Source of the DNA: Sphingobium estronivorans
GTDB lineage: Bacteria > Pseudomonadota > Alphaproteobacteria > Sphingomonadales > Sphingomonadaceae
Assembly (NCBI RefSeq): GCF_008692605.1
Contig: NZ_LFCT01000024.1
Location: 1 to 64,000 of the forward strand
DNA length: 64,000 bases
Reading direction: 5' to 3'
Shown here: in pieces, positions 9,848 through 18,047 of the stretch
Layout of the letters: the number at the start of each line of letters is the position of its first letter
How positions within the stretch are numbered: the first letter of the stretch is position 1
Translations under genes and position numbers: made by a program
Notes under the pieces: generated by a model
The model's input: only the letters and a program-made list of their open reading frames with translations
Told to the model about the DNA's origin: nothing
Databases searched by the model: none

Positions 9848-10015
9848 CCCGCTTCCTTACAGATCGCCGGACGGAAGCGCCATCTGTCCCGACCTGTCCC
9901 GAAATCGCGCATAATTCTCGGGCAATACTGTTTCACTGCTTCAATATCGGTTGCTTTTCCTTCAGTCGCATGCGCACACTTATCCAGTGGAGTATGTCGG
10001 GGGACGAATTTCACC

Positions 10016-11713
10016 ATGCATCGGATAGACGGGGCGTCCTCCTTGATGGATCGCCTGGTGCTTTGGTTAGGTCGCTCGCCGACGCTGGGTTTTGCTATAT
10101 CCCGCGTCGCCTTTGCCGTCGGCGCCATCTGGCAGATCGATACGCTGTTCGGCGGCGCGCTCTCCGTCTCTCAGGTCCTGCTGCTGAAAGCGGCAATCGG
10201 GGCCTGGGCGCTTGTCAACATCGCCCAACCCCTGCTGACGCCTCCCATCGGCCTTTTCCTGCGCCCCGTTTTCCTGCTGATCGACCTGCTGGTCTTTCTG
10301 TCGGCCATCATCCTCTGCCCGCCACTGGAAAATGCGGCGATGGGCGGACTGTTCTTCGTCGCATGGTCGGCATCCGATCGCTTCGGCCGGAACGCCGTCA
10401 TCCTGCTGGGCCTGTTCCTGGCCGCAGCCTTCCTCCTGCGCGGTCATTATACGGCCCTCCACGTCCGGGCGGCCGACCCGGCGATGGATGGCCTCACCGT
10501 CCTGCTCGGCTGCGTGATCGCGGCGTCCTTGCTCAGCGCGTCGATCCTTGAGGCGCGGCTCGTCACCTGGTCCGAACGGTTGCAGGGTGTCGGCCTGTCC
10601 TTCCAGAAATCGCTGGCGCAATTCATCGTGGAGCAGGTTTCCGCCCTGATGGACGCCCGCTATTGCGCCTTTATCTGGGAAGAGATGGACGATGAGGACG
10701 TCCATTGCGAACTGTCCAATGCGGACGGGACAGGACGAGTGACGCTGACGCCCGGTCAGGTCGAAAGGCTGATGGGCGTTACCCCGCGGGAAGCGCCCTT
10801 CCTCTATTCAGCCGCATCGACCCACACGCTCCTGCGCAGCCGCCAGGGCGTATTCCGGCATGAGAAGGCGGAGGCGCTGGCCCAGGCGATGTTCGATCTC
10901 TTCGGGCCGGGCCAGGGCATCAGCGTCTTCGTCCAGGCGGGCGAATTGCGCGGACGGCTGTTCGTGAGCACGCGCCACGACTGGTCCCCAGCCGCGCTGT
11001 TGCGGGCGCTGCGCATTCAGGAAGGGATGGACCTGTTCCTGGAACGGCATTTCTTCTTCCTCGCCTGGCGGCAAAAGACCTTTTCCGAAGCGCGCCATGC
11101 ATTGAGCCGGGACCTGCACGACAGCGTGCTGCAGACGCTCGCGGCGTTGCGCGTCCGGCTGGCGACGACGATCCACGAACTTTCGGGCGCCGATGTGCCG
11201 GGCCAGCTTGCCGAACTGAAATCGATGGAAGAACTGGTCACGGCGGAACAGACCCATCTGCGCCGCCTGCTCAGCCATGGCGACACATCGCCCCACGCCA
11301 CGGTCGACCTTGCGGTCGAGGCGGAGCGCTGCTGTCGCTTCATCGGCCTGCAATGGGGCATCGACTGCCTGCCCAATCTGATCGAGAAATCGATGATGGT
11401 GTCCGCCGCGACCGCCGCGGAGGTGGAATTCCTGATCCGGGAAGCCGCCGCCAACGCCGTCAGACATGCCGATGCCCGGCACATCACCGTGTCGATTGCG
11501 CAGGTCGACGATGAAATACTCATCGCGCTGAAGGACAATCCGGGATCGAAGCCGGCAGCGCGCGAAAGCTATACCGGCGATTTCGAGCTTCAGTCGCAAT
11601 CGATCATGAAACGGCTCGGCAAGATCGGCGGAACGGCTTATTTTCACAATTTAAGCATGAATTCACTGATTTCGATCAGATTACCCACAACTTTACCAAG
11701 GTCCATGACATGA
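10016..11713 (+). CDS. Membrane sensor histidine kinase, NarL/HisKA_3 type
   Basis: 565 residues from ATG 10016; ATG 10046 is an alternative. The N-terminal ~190 residues hold about six hydrophobic segments. A GAF-like region follows (LAQFIVEQVSALMDARYCAF) near residues 200-340. The dimerization/phosphoacceptor helix is SRDLHDSVLQTLAALRVRL with His368. The C-terminal HATPase_c domain has a normal N-box (LIREAAANAVRHADA), but the G1 region reads ALKDNPGSKP instead of the usual DxGxG, and the ATP lid is short. The stop overlaps the response-regulator start by four bases. It is placed upstream of the tad locus and has a same-architecture paralogue at 27674-29350, so a role in controlling pilus genes is a reasonable inference. 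Confidence 0.9.
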   Translation: MHRIDGASSLMDRLVLWLGRSPTLGFAISRVAFAVGAIWQIDTLFGGALSVSQVLLLKAAIGAWALVNIAQPLLTPPIGLFLRPVFLLIDLLVFLSAIILCPPLENAAMGGLFFVAWSASDRFGRNAVILLGLFLAAAFLLRGHYTALHVRAADPAMDGLTVLLGCVIAASLLSASILEARLVTWSERLQGVGLSFQKSLAQFIVEQVSALMDARYCAFIWEEMDDEDVHCELSNADGTGRVTLTPGQVERLMGVTPREAPFLYSAASTHTLLRSRQGVFRHEKAEALAQAMFDLFGPGQGISVFVQAGELRGRLFVSTRHDWSPAALLRALRIQEGMDLFLERHFFFLAWRQKTFSEARHALSRDLHDSVLQTLAALRVRLATTIHELSGADVPGQLAELKSMEELVTAEQTHLRRLLSHGDTSPHATVDLAVEAERCCRFIGLQWGIDCLPNLIEKSMMVSAATAAEVEFLIREAAANAVRHADARHITVSIAQVDDEILIALKDNPGSKPAARESYTGDFELQSQSIMKRLGKIGGTAYFHNLSMNSLISIRLPTTLPRSMT

Positions 11714-12366
11714 TGGCTCAGATTGCGATAGTCGACGATCACCCGATCTTCCTGGACGGCATGGCGCAGTTCCTGAACTCGCACGGGCATGACATATTGT
11801 TCTGCGCGCGATCCGTGGAGGAAGCGCTGCAACGGATGGCGGAGGGCGAGCCGGACCTGCTGATCCTGGACGTCAGCATGAAGGACGGCGGCGGCCTGGC
11901 CATATTGTCGGCCATCCGCAACAGCGGCAGCACCGTGCCGGTCATCTTCATGACCGTCCACATCCGCCCGGAACAGACGCTGGAGGCGATCAAGCTGGGC
12001 GTGGACGGCGTGGTGCTGAAGGACAGCGATCCCCATGAACTGCTGCTCTGCATCGATCAGGTGAGGAAGGGGGTCAAGAGCATCGCGCCCTTCGTCATGG
12101 AGCAGGCGCTGGTGCACAGCATTTCCGCCCCCGCCAATGAGGTCAACGCGCTGGCCGCGCTGACCGACCGCGAGATGGACATCGCAAGGCTGATCCGCGC
12201 GGGCCTGCGCAACCGGGAAATCGCGTCCCGTTGCAACCTGACCGAAGGCACGGTGAAGGTGCACCTGCACAGCATCTTCCAGAAGCTGAGCATCAAGTCG
12301 CGGTCCGAACTCATCATCATGATGATGTCCATCGACAGCGACATGCCCACCATGGATATGCATTAA
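11710..12366 (+). CDS. Response regulator, NarL/FixJ family
   Basis: 218 residues. The receiver domain (residues 4-120) has the acidic pair DD9-10, phosphoacceptor Asp54 in LLILDVSMKDGG, Thr in FMTVH and Lys in VVLKDSD. The C-terminal LuxR-type helix-turn-helix is LTDREMDIARLIRAGLRNRE followed by NLTEGTVKVHLHSIFQKL. The ATG at 11710 overlaps the kinase stop (ATGA), so the two are a cognate pair. A second ATG at 11713 is equally possible. DNA targets are unknown; the nearby pilus locus is the obvious candidate. Confidence 0.95.
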   Translation: MMAQIAIVDDHPIFLDGMAQFLNSHGHDILFCARSVEEALQRMAEGEPDLLILDVSMKDGGGLAILSAIRNSGSTVPVIFMTVHIRPEQTLEAIKLGVDGVVLKDSDPHELLLCIDQVRKGVKSIAPFVMEQALVHSISAPANEVNALAALTDREMDIARLIRAGLRNREIASRCNLTEGTVKVHLHSIFQKLSIKSRSELIIMMMSIDSDMPTMDMH

Positions 12367-12374
12367 TCCCTTTA

Positions 12375-12413
12375 TACCAAGGCGCGATGAGTTTGACTCA
12401 TCGGACCTTGGTA
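12375..12413. repeat. Intergenic palindrome, REP-like or terminator
   Basis: Nested inverted repeat just after the response-regulator stop: outer arms TACCAAGG/CCTTGGTA (12375-12382 and 12406-12413) and inner arms GATGAG/CTCATC around TTTGA. There is no T-run of terminator length after it. It could serve as a transcription end point or be a dispersed palindromic element. Confidence 0.6.
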
Positions 12414-12489
12414 AAGCCCGCGCGGCGCCTGAGCGAAACCCACTTGGGATCGGTCGAAGACCGAGCGCGATGCTATTACGGACCCATGC

Positions 12490-12515
12490 ATTGACTTGGA
12501 ACCGCCCAAGTCAAT
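12490..12515. repeat. Second intergenic palindrome
   Basis: Perfect ten-base arms ATTGACTTGG/CCAAGTCAAT (12490-12499 and 12506-12515) with a six-base loop, about 20 bases past the end of the convergent membrane-protein gene. Together with 12375-12413 it fills the 170-base gap between two convergent genes. Confidence 0.6.
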
Positions 12516-12537
12516 CGCCTCTATACTGTGCTGTTCT

Positions 12538-13404
12538 TCAGATAGTCCGCGCGCGGCGGCGGAAGGTGACGTTCACCCGTTCCGACAGGATCAGATAGGG
12601 CAGCCACAATGCCGCGCTGATCAGCACTTTCTTCACATTGCCGGTCAGCATCGCCGTCATCGCCGTCGCCACCTGGGCGGGCAGGTGCGATGCACCCGCG
12701 ATCTGCTGCGCCATGATGAACTGCATCACGATGTCGAACACCCAGGCCAGCAGCAACATGCGCGGAAACAGCGGCACGGATCGCAGCGCCAGCACGAAGC
12801 AGACCATGTAGAAGAAATTCATCACGATGACGTCCATCGTCATCGCCAGCAGGATTTTCTGCGCCCAGAGCGGTGCATCGCCGCCCATGGCGGGGACGGC
12901 CGCGAAAAATTCCAGGCTGCGCACCGGCACGTTCAGCAACAGGCCCAGCAACAGCGACGCCATGAAGCCCGTGGGGCCGAAAGCCGGACTGCGCCGCGCA
13001 GACAGTTCGTCCAGCGCGCGCCACTGGCCATAGCGGCACAGGCGGATGACAGGCTGGGCGGAAAGTTGCCCGCGCGGGAAGCTGCCCGCCGCGATGCGAT
13101 AGCCCGCAATCGGCGCCAGCGCGACCAGCAGATAGGGCAGCAGCATCGACAGGCCCTGCATCACGCCGTTAATCGGCATGGGCGCCGTCAGGACCTTGGC
13201 GCCGCCGATCAGCAGGATGACGGCGATCCAGCCGGTGATCAGCGTTTCCATGCGCAGGTCGAGAAATGTGACCAGAGAGCGGCTCGTCCGGTGCAGCCGG
13301 GCGGTATAGGCCCGCGTCAGGGAGAGCAGGAAAGCGACCGCGAAGGGGCGCCCCTGCTCACGCATGTCGCCGCCTTTGCCTACCGGGATTGACGCCCAAA
13401 CCAT
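12538..13404 (-). CDS. Polytopic membrane protein, DUF2569-like C-terminus
   Basis: 288 residues with about six to seven hydrophobic segments (for example WIAVILLIGGAKVL, LLPYLLVALAPIAGY, GFMASLLLGLLL, FFYMVCFVLAL). The last 30 residues (LWLPYLILSERVNVTFRRR) resemble the end of DUF2569 proteins, in which a WxPY motif precedes a conserved SxRVxxTF. The start at 13404 is supported by GAGGAA seven bases upstream. It is divergent from the tad locus and lies between it and the two-component genes; no function is known. Confidence 0.75.
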   Translation of the reverse strand: MVWASIPVGKGGDMREQGRPFAVAFLLSLTRAYTARLHRTSRSLVTFLDLRMETLITGWIAVILLIGGAKVLTAPMPINGVMQGLSMLLPYLLVALAPIAGYRIAAGSFPRGQLSAQPVIRLCRYGQWRALDELSARRSPAFGPTGFMASLLLGLLLNVPVRSLEFFAAVPAMGGDAPLWAQKILLAMTMDVIVMNFFYMVCFVLALRSVPLFPRMLLLAWVFDIVMQFIMAQQIAGASHLPAQVATAMTAMLTGNVKKVLISAALWLPYLILSERVNVTFRRRARTI

Positions 13405-13870
13405 CGCATATTCCTCTTAGTATAGATGGCATATAACTATAGTTATAATGACTCTATTCAATAGCAGGATAAGTGAATCTGGTTAACAACTGGTTCCTTT
13501 CAAGGAGAAAAATACCGGCCAGTTGCACCGGATTCGCGGCAAACGCCCTGAGTCGGTCGATATAAACCATTTAGCTTTACTTTTGATCGGAACAATCGAC
13601 TGATATATAAAGATAAAATTTTTTGCGTAATATTTTGTTGACCATCCGCTTGAATAGGAGGAGTTTTTTACTGTCAGAGCAAGGGGTGGGGCGAGAGGCG
13701 GAGAGGAAGTCGATTTCGAAATCTAACCGAAATCAAAATGTCCTTTTACTATTCTTGATCAAAGAACTTTGCGATGACGGACAAGCCCGGCAGAGGCAAA
13801 AGCCAATCGTCAACAAGGCAACACATGATCTTGGTCGCAGCATCAGTGTGCCACATTTGGGGTACAGATC
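13405..13870. promoter_or_regulatory. Divergent promoter region of the tad locus
   Basis: 466 bases without a convincing gene, AT-rich compared with both sides. A perfect 14-base palindrome ATAACTATAGTTAT (13433-13446) lies 29 bases upstream of the divergent membrane-protein start and looks like an operator or promoter element. The region 13560-13640 is especially AT-rich. It must hold the start signals for the pilin gene on the plus strand. A plus-strand frame at 13623-13898 has no ribosome site or protein-like composition and overlaps the pilin start. Confidence 0.55.
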
Positions 13871-14065
13871 ATGGTTAATTTCGTTCGTAGCTTCCTGAAG
13901 GATGAAACCGGCGCTTCGGCTGCCGAATATGCTCTCATTCTCGCGATTGTTGGTACTGGCATTGCTACTGCAGCCTGGACCCTCGGAGACAATATCAAGG
14001 GCGCGATGACAACCGCCGCGACCTGCATCTCTGCTACCAACGCCAAACCTGCTGCAAACTGCTAA
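13871..14065 (+). CDS. flp: Flp-type pilin subunit
   Basis: 64 residues, typical of the Flp/Fap pilin family. It has a short basic leader, then the prepilin cleavage region KDETGASAAEYALILAIVG: cleavage is expected after Gly in front of ASAAEYALI, with the conserved Glu and Tyr of mature Flp. A single hydrophobic helix follows, then a short Cys-containing tail. It is the first gene of the tad/cpa operon; mature subunits polymerise into the adhesive pilus in the inner membrane/periplasm after processing by the CpaA peptidase at 22201. Confidence 0.95.
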   Translation: MVNFVRSFLKDETGASAAEYALILAIVGTGIATAAWTLGDNIKGAMTTAATCISATNAKPAANC

Positions 14066-14075
14066 TTTAAATGGC

Positions 14076-14103
14076 TTAGCGTGGCCGCTAGCGGCCACGC
14101 TAA
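14076..14103 (+). terminator. Palindromic attenuator after the pilin gene
   Basis: A perfect 28-base palindrome (arms TTAGCGTGGCCGCT/AGCGGCCACGCTAA) starts 10 bases after the flp stop and is followed by CTTTGATTT. It would form a very stable hairpin, letting pilin mRNA accumulate above the downstream assembly genes, as known for other flp loci. Confidence 0.7.
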
Positions 14104-14136
14104 CTTTGATTTACAGTTTTAGGGGGAGAATGCGTC

Positions 14137-15051
14137 ATGCGGGGGCGCAATTGGATCTTCTTTGGCTTGGCGGTATTTCTTGGCCTTGGGGCAGTTCTGC
14201 TCGCCAATGCTTATTTTTCCGGGGTTGAGAAGCGTCAGGAACGCATTGCCGAAAATCAGAAGATGACCGGCATCGTCGTCGCCACCCAGAATCTCGGCTT
14301 CGGAACGCCTCTCACCGATCAGAATTTGCGCATGGCCAACTGGCCAGCCAATTCCATCCCGGTCGGGGCCTTCACCTCCCTCACCGATGCGCTCAAGAAC
14401 AGCCGCGTCGCGGTGCGCCCGATGGTCACCGGCGAGCCTGTACTGGCATCCAAGGTTTCCGGCAGCGACGGCCGCGCTACGATCGCGGCGAACCTGCCCG
14501 CGGGCAAGCTGGCCTATGCCATCCCCATCAATGACGTGAACGGCGTGGGCGGTTTCGTCCGGCCGGGCGATGTCGTCGATGTGCTGGTCACCCGCCCGGT
14601 TCCCGGCGACGGCGCGACCGCAAACGACAAGATGACCGACGTGGTGCTGGAAAGCGTGCCCGTGCTCGGCGTCGACCAGATTTCCGACGAGAGCAATACC
14701 AAGCCTGTCATCAGCAAGACGGCCACGCTGGAAGTCGATACGGTCGGCGCGCAGAAGCTGGCCCTCGCCTCCCAACTCGGCGTCGTCAGCCTAGCGCTGC
14801 GCAATGTCGCCGATCAGGCCGCCGGGCCCCGGTCCACGGTGATCCCGCGTCAATTGTCGGCCACCAACTATGTCATTCCGGCCAAGCGGACCGGCAGCGC
14901 GCCTGCCGCGCCCGTCCAGATGGCCCGGGCGCAGCCGTTCCGCCTTCCCAGCGGATCGGGCAATTCTTCCACTCCGGTTGTCAGCGGCCCGTCCATGACG
15001 GTGATCCGTGGCACGAAGGTCAGCGAATATGGGGTGCAGCGTGGCTACTGA
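14137..15051 (+). CDS. cpaB: Pilus assembly protein CpaB/RcpC
   Basis: 304 residues. N-terminal anchor (WIFFGLAVFLGLGAVLLANA), then a SAF domain (VVATQNLGFGTPLTDQNLRM, residues ~45-110) and the RcpC/CpaB domain (AYAIPINDVNGVGGFVRPGD, VVDVLVTRPVP). CpaB is a periplasmic part of the tad secretion channel and works with the CpaC secretin. A GGGGGAG ribosome site lies just before the ATG. The low-complexity Ser/Ala tail is usual. Confidence 0.93.
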   Translation: MRGRNWIFFGLAVFLGLGAVLLANAYFSGVEKRQERIAENQKMTGIVVATQNLGFGTPLTDQNLRMANWPANSIPVGAFTSLTDALKNSRVAVRPMVTGEPVLASKVSGSDGRATIAANLPAGKLAYAIPINDVNGVGGFVRPGDVVDVLVTRPVPGDGATANDKMTDVVLESVPVLGVDQISDESNTKPVISKTATLEVDTVGAQKLALASQLGVVSLALRNVADQAAGPRSTVIPRQLSATNYVIPAKRTGSAPAAPVQMARAQPFRLPSGSGNSSTPVVSGPSMTVIRGTKVSEYGVQRGY

Positions 15052-16513
15052 CAGACAATCCCGCGCCCTGCGGTCGGGTGGATTCCTGATCGCGCTGGGC
15101 CTGGCGCTCGCCGCCGCGACGCCGATGACCGCACAGGCCCAGATGACGGCAGGCGAGGCATCGCTTCACGCCGGCACGCTGGAAGTGCCGCTCAACAAGA
15201 GCCAGGTGGTCACCGCCGACCGGCCCATCGCCAAAGCCATGGTGGGCAATGACGAGGTGGCGGACATCATGCCGATCACCAACCGGTCCGTCTATGTGCT
15301 GGGCAAGAAGATGGGGACGACCAGCCTGACGCTCTATGACGGCAGCGGTCGCGTGATCTCCGTCATCGACGTGTCGGTCGGGCCGGACGTGCTGGCGCTG
15401 AGCGACCAGTTGCGCCAGCTCGTGCCCGGCGAGAAGATCGACACCAGCATTTCCAATGACTCGGTAGTGCTGACCGGCCTTGTCAGCAACCCCGCCGCCG
15501 CCGACCGCGCGGCCATGCTGGCCAAGGCCTATGCAGGCGACAAGGTCATCAACCTGCTGAGCGTCGGCTCCAGCACGCAGGTGATGGTGGAAGTCCGCTT
15601 TGCCGAGGTCAGCCGCACGGCGGGCAAGGAAATCGGCGTCAGCGGCTTTGGCCTGTCGAACAACGGCAAGTTCGATGCCGTGACCGGCAAGGGCGCTTCG
15701 CTGGTGCCCGATCCCGATACCGGCGTCGGCATCATGAAGCTGGCGGAAATCACCAATACATTCGGTATTTTCCGCAATGTCTTCAATGTCGGCGGCACCC
15801 AGATCGAAGCGGTGCTGAACGCGCTGGAATCGCGGGGCCTTGCCAAGACGCTCGCGCAGCCGACGCTGATCGCGCTGTCGGGTGAGAAAGCATCCTTCCT
15901 GGCGGGCGGCGAATTTCCGGTGCCGTCCGTGCAATCCGGCGGGTCCACCAACGGCAACACGCCGATCACGGTGCAGTTCAAGCCCTTCGGCGTCAGCCTG
16001 TCCTTCACGCCCACGGTGCTGGGGGACAGGACGATCAACATGATCGTGGAGCCGGAGGTCAGCCAGATCGACTCCTCCGCATCGCTGACGGTGGGCAACA
16101 TCACCATTCCGGGCCTGCGCACCCGCCGCGCCAGCACGACGCTGGAACTGCGCGACGGGGAAAGCTTCGCCATTGCGGGGCTGTTGCAGAAGGACTTCAA
16201 GACGACGGTGGATCAGATTCCGTTGCTGGGTTCCATTCCGATCCTGGGCGCGCTGTTCCGCTCGACCAACTATCAGAAGGGCCAGACGGAACTGCTGATC
16301 GTGGTGACGCCGCATCTGGTGGCGCCGCTGAAGCCCGGACAGGTGCGCCTGCCCACCGACACGGTGCGCGATCCCAGCGAGGCGGAGACCTTCCTGCTGG
16401 GGCAGGCCTATCATCCCAAACCGTTGAAGCCGGTCGCGCCGGTCGACGGCGCCGCAGCGGCGGCTCCGGCGGCTTCGCCATCGACCGCAAAGGGAGGCAG
16501 CTATGCCTATTGA
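15041..16513 (+). CDS. cpaC: Pilus outer-membrane secretin CpaC/RcpA
   Basis: 490 residues from GTG 15041, which overlaps the cpaB stop and follows GGGG; ATG 15029 is an alternative. A signal peptide (LIALGLALAAATPMTAQAQ) is followed by an N-terminal BON/secretin-N region (LNKSQVVTADRPIAKAMVG) and the secretin domain from about residue 220, with VEVRFAEVSRTAGKEIG, VQFKPFGVSLSFTPTVL and the family signature VDQIPLLGSIPILGALF near residue 400. It forms the outer-membrane pore for the Flp pilus. The C-terminal Pro/Ala tail (APAASPSTAKGG) is species-specific. Confidence 0.94.
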   Translation: MATDRQSRALRSGGFLIALGLALAAATPMTAQAQMTAGEASLHAGTLEVPLNKSQVVTADRPIAKAMVGNDEVADIMPITNRSVYVLGKKMGTTSLTLYDGSGRVISVIDVSVGPDVLALSDQLRQLVPGEKIDTSISNDSVVLTGLVSNPAAADRAAMLAKAYAGDKVINLLSVGSSTQVMVEVRFAEVSRTAGKEIGVSGFGLSNNGKFDAVTGKGASLVPDPDTGVGIMKLAEITNTFGIFRNVFNVGGTQIEAVLNALESRGLAKTLAQPTLIALSGEKASFLAGGEFPVPSVQSGGSTNGNTPITVQFKPFGVSLSFTPTVLGDRTINMIVEPEVSQIDSSASLTVGNITIPGLRTRRASTTLELRDGESFAIAGLLQKDFKTTVDQIPLLGSIPILGALFRSTNYQKGQTELLIVVTPHLVAPLKPGQVRLPTDTVRDPSEAETFLLGQAYHPKPLKPVAPVDGAAAAAPAASPSTAKGGSYAY

Positions 16514-16790
16514 TCGAGCAAGCCGGGGGATGATCGCGGCGGGCATGCTGCTGCTGATGGCGGGATGCACGGACGAGCGCCCCTCCCCCTTCGCCCCGGT
16601 GGACAATTTCGGCGAAGCCAACCGCCAGACGCTGGCGGCGCAGATCATCGATCCCAATCCGGTCTATGACAGCCCGATGGCGGACAGTTCCGGCGAGCAT
16701 ACGGCGCAGGCCATCGGGCGGTATCGCACCGACAAGGTGAAGAAGCCCGACCGGGTGCAGACGTCGAACACCGTCACCAACTCGCAATAA
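16503..16790 (+). CDS. cpaD: Short CpaD-like pilus lipoprotein
   Basis: 95 residues. Lipoprotein signal with lipobox MLLLMAGC (Cys near residue 22), then a short region (NFGEANRQTLAAQIIDPNPV) that matches the one conserved stretch of CpaD, where an NLAAM-x-DP-type motif sits. CpaD proteins are usually ~200 residues; this one keeps only the lipid anchor and that segment, plus an IGRYRTDKVKKPD tail. Position between cpaC and cpaE is the cpaD position. It overlaps the cpaC stop by 11 bases. The assignment rests on position plus the short motif. Confidence 0.7.
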   Translation: MPIDRASRGMIAAGMLLLMAGCTDERPSPFAPVDNFGEANRQTLAAQIIDPNPVYDSPMADSSGEHTAQAIGRYRTDKVKKPDRVQTSNTVTNSQ

Positions 16791-16842
16791 GGCTGCATGA
16801 GCGACGCCATGGCGGAGCGGCAATGCGTTTCGGGAATGAAAT

Positions 16843-18045
16843 ATGGGCAACATCCATCGTCCGTCCAGGCACTCCAGGGAAGACATGTTGGTGGCCGATA
16901 ACCGCATCCTGATCATCGCAGCGGCGGAACATATCGGTCCGCTGGCGCAGGCCGACGGGCTAGGCAAGGTACGGGGGCTGCACCTCGAAACGCTCGACCG
17001 CGACGCGCCGGTGTCGGACATGCTGCTGAAAAGCGCGGCGCTCGTCTTTATCGAGGTCGATCCGGCCAATGCCGCGTCGATGCACCGCGTCAGCGACATT
17101 CGCGCGCGTATGCCCGGCCTGCCGCTGGTCGCCGCGATCAACGGCGCCTCCGTCTCTCTGGTGCGCACGCTGGTGAAGGAAGGGATCAGCGATGTCGTGT
17201 CGCTGCCCTTCGACATCCATGAAATATTGCAGGTGGCGCTGGACACCGCCGCCCGGCAGGAAGCCGCCACGGGGCAGTCGTCGCGGCTTGCCCCGATGGT
17301 TTCCGTCGCGCGCTCCATCGGTGGCTGCGGCGCGACCTCCATCGCGACGCAGCTTGCCGCCTATCTTGCGACGCAGGACGCTTCGGGCCGGGGCGCGGTG
17401 ATCGCGGACCTCGACCTGCAATATGGCAGCGTCGCCGATTTTCTGGGCGTGACGGCGCGCGGGACGCTGGCCGACCTGCTCCATGCGGAAGGCCGGCTGG
17501 ACGAGGAACTGATCGCCTCCGTGCTGGGACGTGCGAATGGCGGGCTGTCGGTGATCAGCGCGCCGGAAACGATCATGCCGCTGGAATCGGTCGATTCCGA
17601 TCAGTTGCTCAAGGTCATCCGGATGCTGCGGCAGGATTTCGGCTATGTGGTGCTGGACTTTCCGCCGGACTGGACCAACTGGGCCCTGTCCGCCGCGCTG
17701 GCTTCGGACGTGATCCTGCTGGTGGTCGAACTGTCCGTCGCCAGCCTGCGCCAGGCGAAGCGGCGGATCGAGCTGTTCCGCTCCATCGGCGTGGAAAGCG
17801 ACGCCATCCAGATCGTGGTCAACCGCGTCGAAAAGCGGCTGTTCCGCACGATCGATCTCAACGACGTTTCGGAAACGCTGGGCCACCGGACGCTGGGCAG
17901 CGTGGCGCTGGACGCGCCGCTGGTCAGCACGGCGCAAAATCAGGGTGCGCTGGTCAGCGACATCCGGGCCAAGAGCCGTTTCTGCAAGGACATAGAAAAG
18001 ATCGGAGACATGCTCCGCACGGGTCGCCTGGCAAAGGGCAATTGA
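16843..18045 (+). CDS. cpaE: Pilus localisation ATPase-like protein CpaE/TadZ
   Basis: 400 residues. An atypical receiver-like N-terminal domain (residues ~15-140, LVFIEVDPANAASMHRVSDI) is followed by a MinD/ParA-like domain. The P-loop is RSIGGCGATSIATQLA: the usual lysines of the deviant Walker box are missing, which is common in CpaE. The Walker B-like strand is VIADLDLQYGSVADFLGV. CpaE/TadZ marks the pole where the Tad machine assembles. ATG 16843 versus internal GTG/ATG codons near 16885 remains open, since no strong ribosome site precedes 16843. Confidence 0.92.
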   Translation: MGNIHRPSRHSREDMLVADNRILIIAAAEHIGPLAQADGLGKVRGLHLETLDRDAPVSDMLLKSAALVFIEVDPANAASMHRVSDIRARMPGLPLVAAINGASVSLVRTLVKEGISDVVSLPFDIHEILQVALDTAARQEAATGQSSRLAPMVSVARSIGGCGATSIATQLAAYLATQDASGRGAVIADLDLQYGSVADFLGVTARGTLADLLHAEGRLDEELIASVLGRANGGLSVISAPETIMPLESVDSDQLLKVIRMLRQDFGYVVLDFPPDWTNWALSAALASDVILLVVELSVASLRQAKRRIELFRSIGVESDAIQIVVNRVEKRLFRTIDLNDVSETLGHRTLGSVALDAPLVSTAQNQGALVSDIRAKSRFCKDIEKIGDMLRTGRLAKGN

Positions 18046-18047
18046 TC

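Noticed and set aside
9167-10015. 5' extension of the histidine kinase frame
   Set aside because: Runs across recO on the other strand, is Arg/Gln/His-rich, and the kinase has a usable ATG at 10016.
13623-13898. Plus-strand frame before the pilin gene
   Set aside because: No ribosome site, no family, ends inside flp; the region behaves as a promoter.
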